Shown here in pieces: positions 6,065 to 7,541 of a stretch of DNA of 7,541 nt. Each line of letters opens with the position of its first letter. The first letter of the stretch is position 1. Location of the stretch: the NCBI GenBank assembly GCA_937914905.1, contig CALESU010000185.1:1-7541 (forward strand), in the 5' to 3' direction. The position numbers were made by a program, and so were the translations under genes. The notes beneath the pieces are model-generated. The model had not been told where the DNA came from and searched no databases. It saw only the letters and a list, made by a program, of their open reading frames with translations. Source of the stretch: an uncultured bacterium. Its GTDB lineage: Bacteria > Patescibacteriota > Microgenomatia > UBA1406 > GWC2-37-13.

Positions 6065-6067
6065 GAA

Positions 6068-6892
6068 TCAGGTCTTAAGAAGGGCAAGGCCTTCTTCAAA
6101 GTTTCGCATGGGTTGAAATGTGTTTCGAGTAGAGGTGATTATTGAGTACTGTGGACGAGGTGCATTTCCTTTTGAAAACTCTTGAAATGTAGTTGGTTGA
6201 ATGAGTTCGGACGAAAATCCGTATCGTTTTGCAATGATAGTTCCTACTTCAAACGGAGTGTACGACTTACTCCCTACTAAATGATATATAGTAGGTTCAT
6301 AATGAGTTGCAAGATAATATAACCCCGACACAACGTCATCTATGAACGTGGGATTCATTGCTGAATCAGTTATCATATTGAGTGTTTTCCCCTCAGATAG
6401 AAGTGATTGCATTTTCCACATAAAATCTTGTTTTATGGGCGAGGAATATCCGTAGGGATAGCTTATTCGGACGATCATGGCGTTTTTTTCGACAATTTTC
6501 TCACCTTCATATTTTGTCTCAGCGTAATATCCTACAGGAGACGGCGTACTCAGCTCATCAAATGGTGGCAATTTCCCATCAAATACAAAATCAGTGGAAA
6601 TATATATCATTTGTTTTTTCAGGTTTTGCACCGCATTAAACACATTTCTCGTACCATTTACATTTATCGCATGTGCCTTTTCCTTTTCAAGTTCAGCCCC
6701 ATTAACATTTGTGTATGCAGCAAGATGAAGCAGAATATCGAAGTCTGTGCGCGCCAAGATCTCTTCAGTTTTAGATTCATCGGTGATATCGAGATCAGTG
6801 CTCGAAAAAGGAATGATTGTGTGGGCGCCAGCATTCAACTCAATGAATCGTGACCCCATCATACCACTTGCCCCGGTGAGTGCGATTTTCAT
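6068..6892 (-). CDS. rmlD: dTDP-4-dehydrorhamnose reductase (RmlD-like SDR)
   Basis: A 274-residue NAD(P)H-dependent extended short-chain reductase, predicted to reduce dTDP-4-keto-L-rhamnose to dTDP-L-rhamnose in the cytoplasm. It shows T-G-A-S-G-M-M-G at 6-13 (cofactor binding), L-H-L-A-A-Y-T-N-V at 55-63, I-S-T-D-F-V-F-D-G at 98-106, the catalytic Y-A-E-T-K at 123-127, and A-P-R-P-Q-Y-S at 244-250, where the family has a conserved R-P-x-x-S. The frame is open for six codons more (to 6910), but ATG at 6892 gives the canonical M-K-I-A-L-T-G start and overlaps the rmlB stop by 4 bp (ATGA), typical of translational coupling. The length is slightly below the usual 280-300. Homologous reductases with other sugar substrates exist, and the assignment to rhamnose leans on the adjacent rmlB. 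Confidence 0.85.
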   Translation of the reverse strand: MKIALTGASGMMGSRFIELNAGAHTIIPFSSTDLDITDESKTEEILARTDFDILLHLAAYTNVNGAELEKEKAHAINVNGTRNVFNAVQNLKKQMIYISTDFVFDGKLPPFDELSTPSPVGYYAETKYEGEKIVEKNAMIVRISYPYGYSSPIKQDFMWKMQSLLSEGKTLNMITDSAMNPTFIDDVVSGLYYLATHYEPTIYHLVGSKSYTPFEVGTIIAKRYGFSSELIQPTTFQEFSKGNAPRPQYSIITSTRNTFQPMRNFEEGLALLKT

Positions 6893-7541
6893 AGTAAGGG
6901 TTTCCACCAATCTTCATTATCTCGATACCACTGAATCGTTTTTTCAAGCCCTGTCTCAAAATCAAAGAGAGGTTCCCAATCGAGCTCCTCTTTTGTTTTG
7001 CTCCAATCAATAGCATATCTGCGATCGTGTCCTGGTCTATCCGTGACCCATTCGATCATATCTTCACTTTTGCCCATAATCGCGAGAATTTTTTTTATCA
7101 CATCTAGATTCGAAATATCATCCGTCAATCCACCCACAAGATATGTTTCTCCGATTGTGCCACGAGTGAGAATATGATCAATTGCACGGCAATGATCTTC
7201 CACATACAGCCAATCCCTCACATAGAGTCCATCTCCATAAACGGGTACTTTTTTTCCTTCGAGAAGATTGGTTATCGCAAGAGGAAAGAGTTTTTCGGGG
7301 TGATGATATGGGCCGTAATTATTGGAGCAATTGGAGATAGTGATAGGAAGTCCGTACGTTGTAAAATACGCACGAACCAAATGATCTGATCCCGCTTTTG
7401 AAGCAGAGTAAGGACTCCGCGGATCGTAGGGAGTTTCTAAGGTAAATTTTTCTGTGGTATCAAGGGGAAGTGCGCCGAATACTTCATCTGTAGAAATATG
7501 GTGAAAGCGCTTCTTGCCTTGTTTTAATGCAGACTCAAGGA
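6889..7541 (-). CDS. rmlB: dTDP-glucose 4,6-dehydratase, C-terminal two thirds (cut by window edge)
   Basis: 216 codons of an extended SDR are visible; the start lies beyond the right edge, so about 100-130 N-terminal residues, including the NAD-binding G-x-x-G-x-x-G, are missing only because of the window. The enzyme makes dTDP-4-keto-6-deoxy-glucose, the second step of dTDP-rhamnose synthesis. In visible numbering it has [11 protein letters not shown] at 12-22, with the Thr17-Asp18-Glu19 triad used in dehydration, S-P-Y-S-A-S-K-A-G at 42-50 (Tyr44, Lys48), N-N-Y-G-P-Y near 72-77, [14 protein letters not shown] near 98-111 and [11 protein letters not shown] near 170-180. These are strongly diagnostic of RmlB. 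The gene ends with TGA inside the rmlD start (ATGA), so the two are probably cotranslated. No frame disruption is visible. Confidence 0.95.
   Translation of the reverse strand, partial: LESALKQGKKRFHHISTDEVFGALPLDTTEKFTLETPYDPRSPYSASKAGSDHLVRAYFTTYGLPITISNCSNNYGPYHHPEKLFPLAITNLLEGKKVPVYGDGLYVRDWLYVEDHCRAIDHILTRGTIGETYLVGGLTDDISNLDVIKKILAIMGKSEDMIEWVTDRPGHDRRYAIDWSKTKEELDWEPLFDFETGLEKTIQWYRDNEDWWKPLL

Noticed and set aside
6407..6853. Open plus-strand frame of 148 codons opposite rmlD
   Set aside because: Lies wholly antisense to a well-supported gene, has no recognisable motif and no Shine-Dalgarno; a shadow frame.
1..7541. Alternative genetic code (UGA or UAA reassigned)
   Set aside because: TGA ends three genes at exact overlaps or family-typical C-termini, and TAA ends ugd, uxs and the PEGA gene at expected positions.

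Overview
The window (7541 bp) reads as compact bacterial chromosome with short or overlapping gaps. Small genes, a PEGA/SH3 membrane-anchored protein, a polyprenyl-phosphate glycosyltransferase fused to GtrA, and few Shine-Dalgarno sites would suit a candidate-phylum (Patescibacteria-like) genome, but this is an inference from style and not a taxonomic assignment. TGA serves as a normal stop (antiporter, rmlD, rmlB), and TAA and TAG are also used. This argues against the UGA=Gly code of Gracilibacteria and Absconditabacteria.

Left part (1-1633, minus strand): a CPA1-type Na+/H+ antiporter is followed, with a 4-bp GTGA overlap, by the beginning of argS. The argS frame is closed after 77 codons by an in-frame TAA at the edge of an 11-A run. 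The family motif E-V-V-N-P-G-F-I-N then continues in the same frame to the window edge, so argS is either broken or carries a sequence error here.

Middle (1634-2609): a 94-bp divergent intergenic region carries a 7-bp inverted repeat. The only plus-strand gene follows: a membrane-anchored protein with two PEGA domains and a C-terminal bacterial SH3 domain.

Right part (2616-7541, minus strand): five tightly packed genes form a nucleotide-sugar and glycan-precursor cluster. In order of transcription they are rmlB (cut by the window edge), rmlD (ATGA overlap), ugd, a UDP-glucuronate decarboxylase (UDP-xylose synthase), and a DPM1-like glycosyltransferase fused to a GtrA membrane domain. RmlB and RmlD belong to dTDP-L-rhamnose synthesis. 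Ugd and the decarboxylase form a consecutive route from UDP-glucose through UDP-glucuronate to UDP-xylose. The GT2-GtrA protein probably charges a polyprenyl phosphate with a sugar and helps present it outside the membrane. Together they supply activated sugars for a surface polysaccharide or glycoprotein glycan. rmlA and rmlC are not in the window.

I see no mobile element, CRISPR array, tRNA or rRNA, and no convincing undescribed system. The points most worth checking are the argS interruption, the missing acidic residue in the Ugd nucleotide-binding fold, the T-for-N change in the antiporter ion site, and the inverted repeat between the divergent genes.
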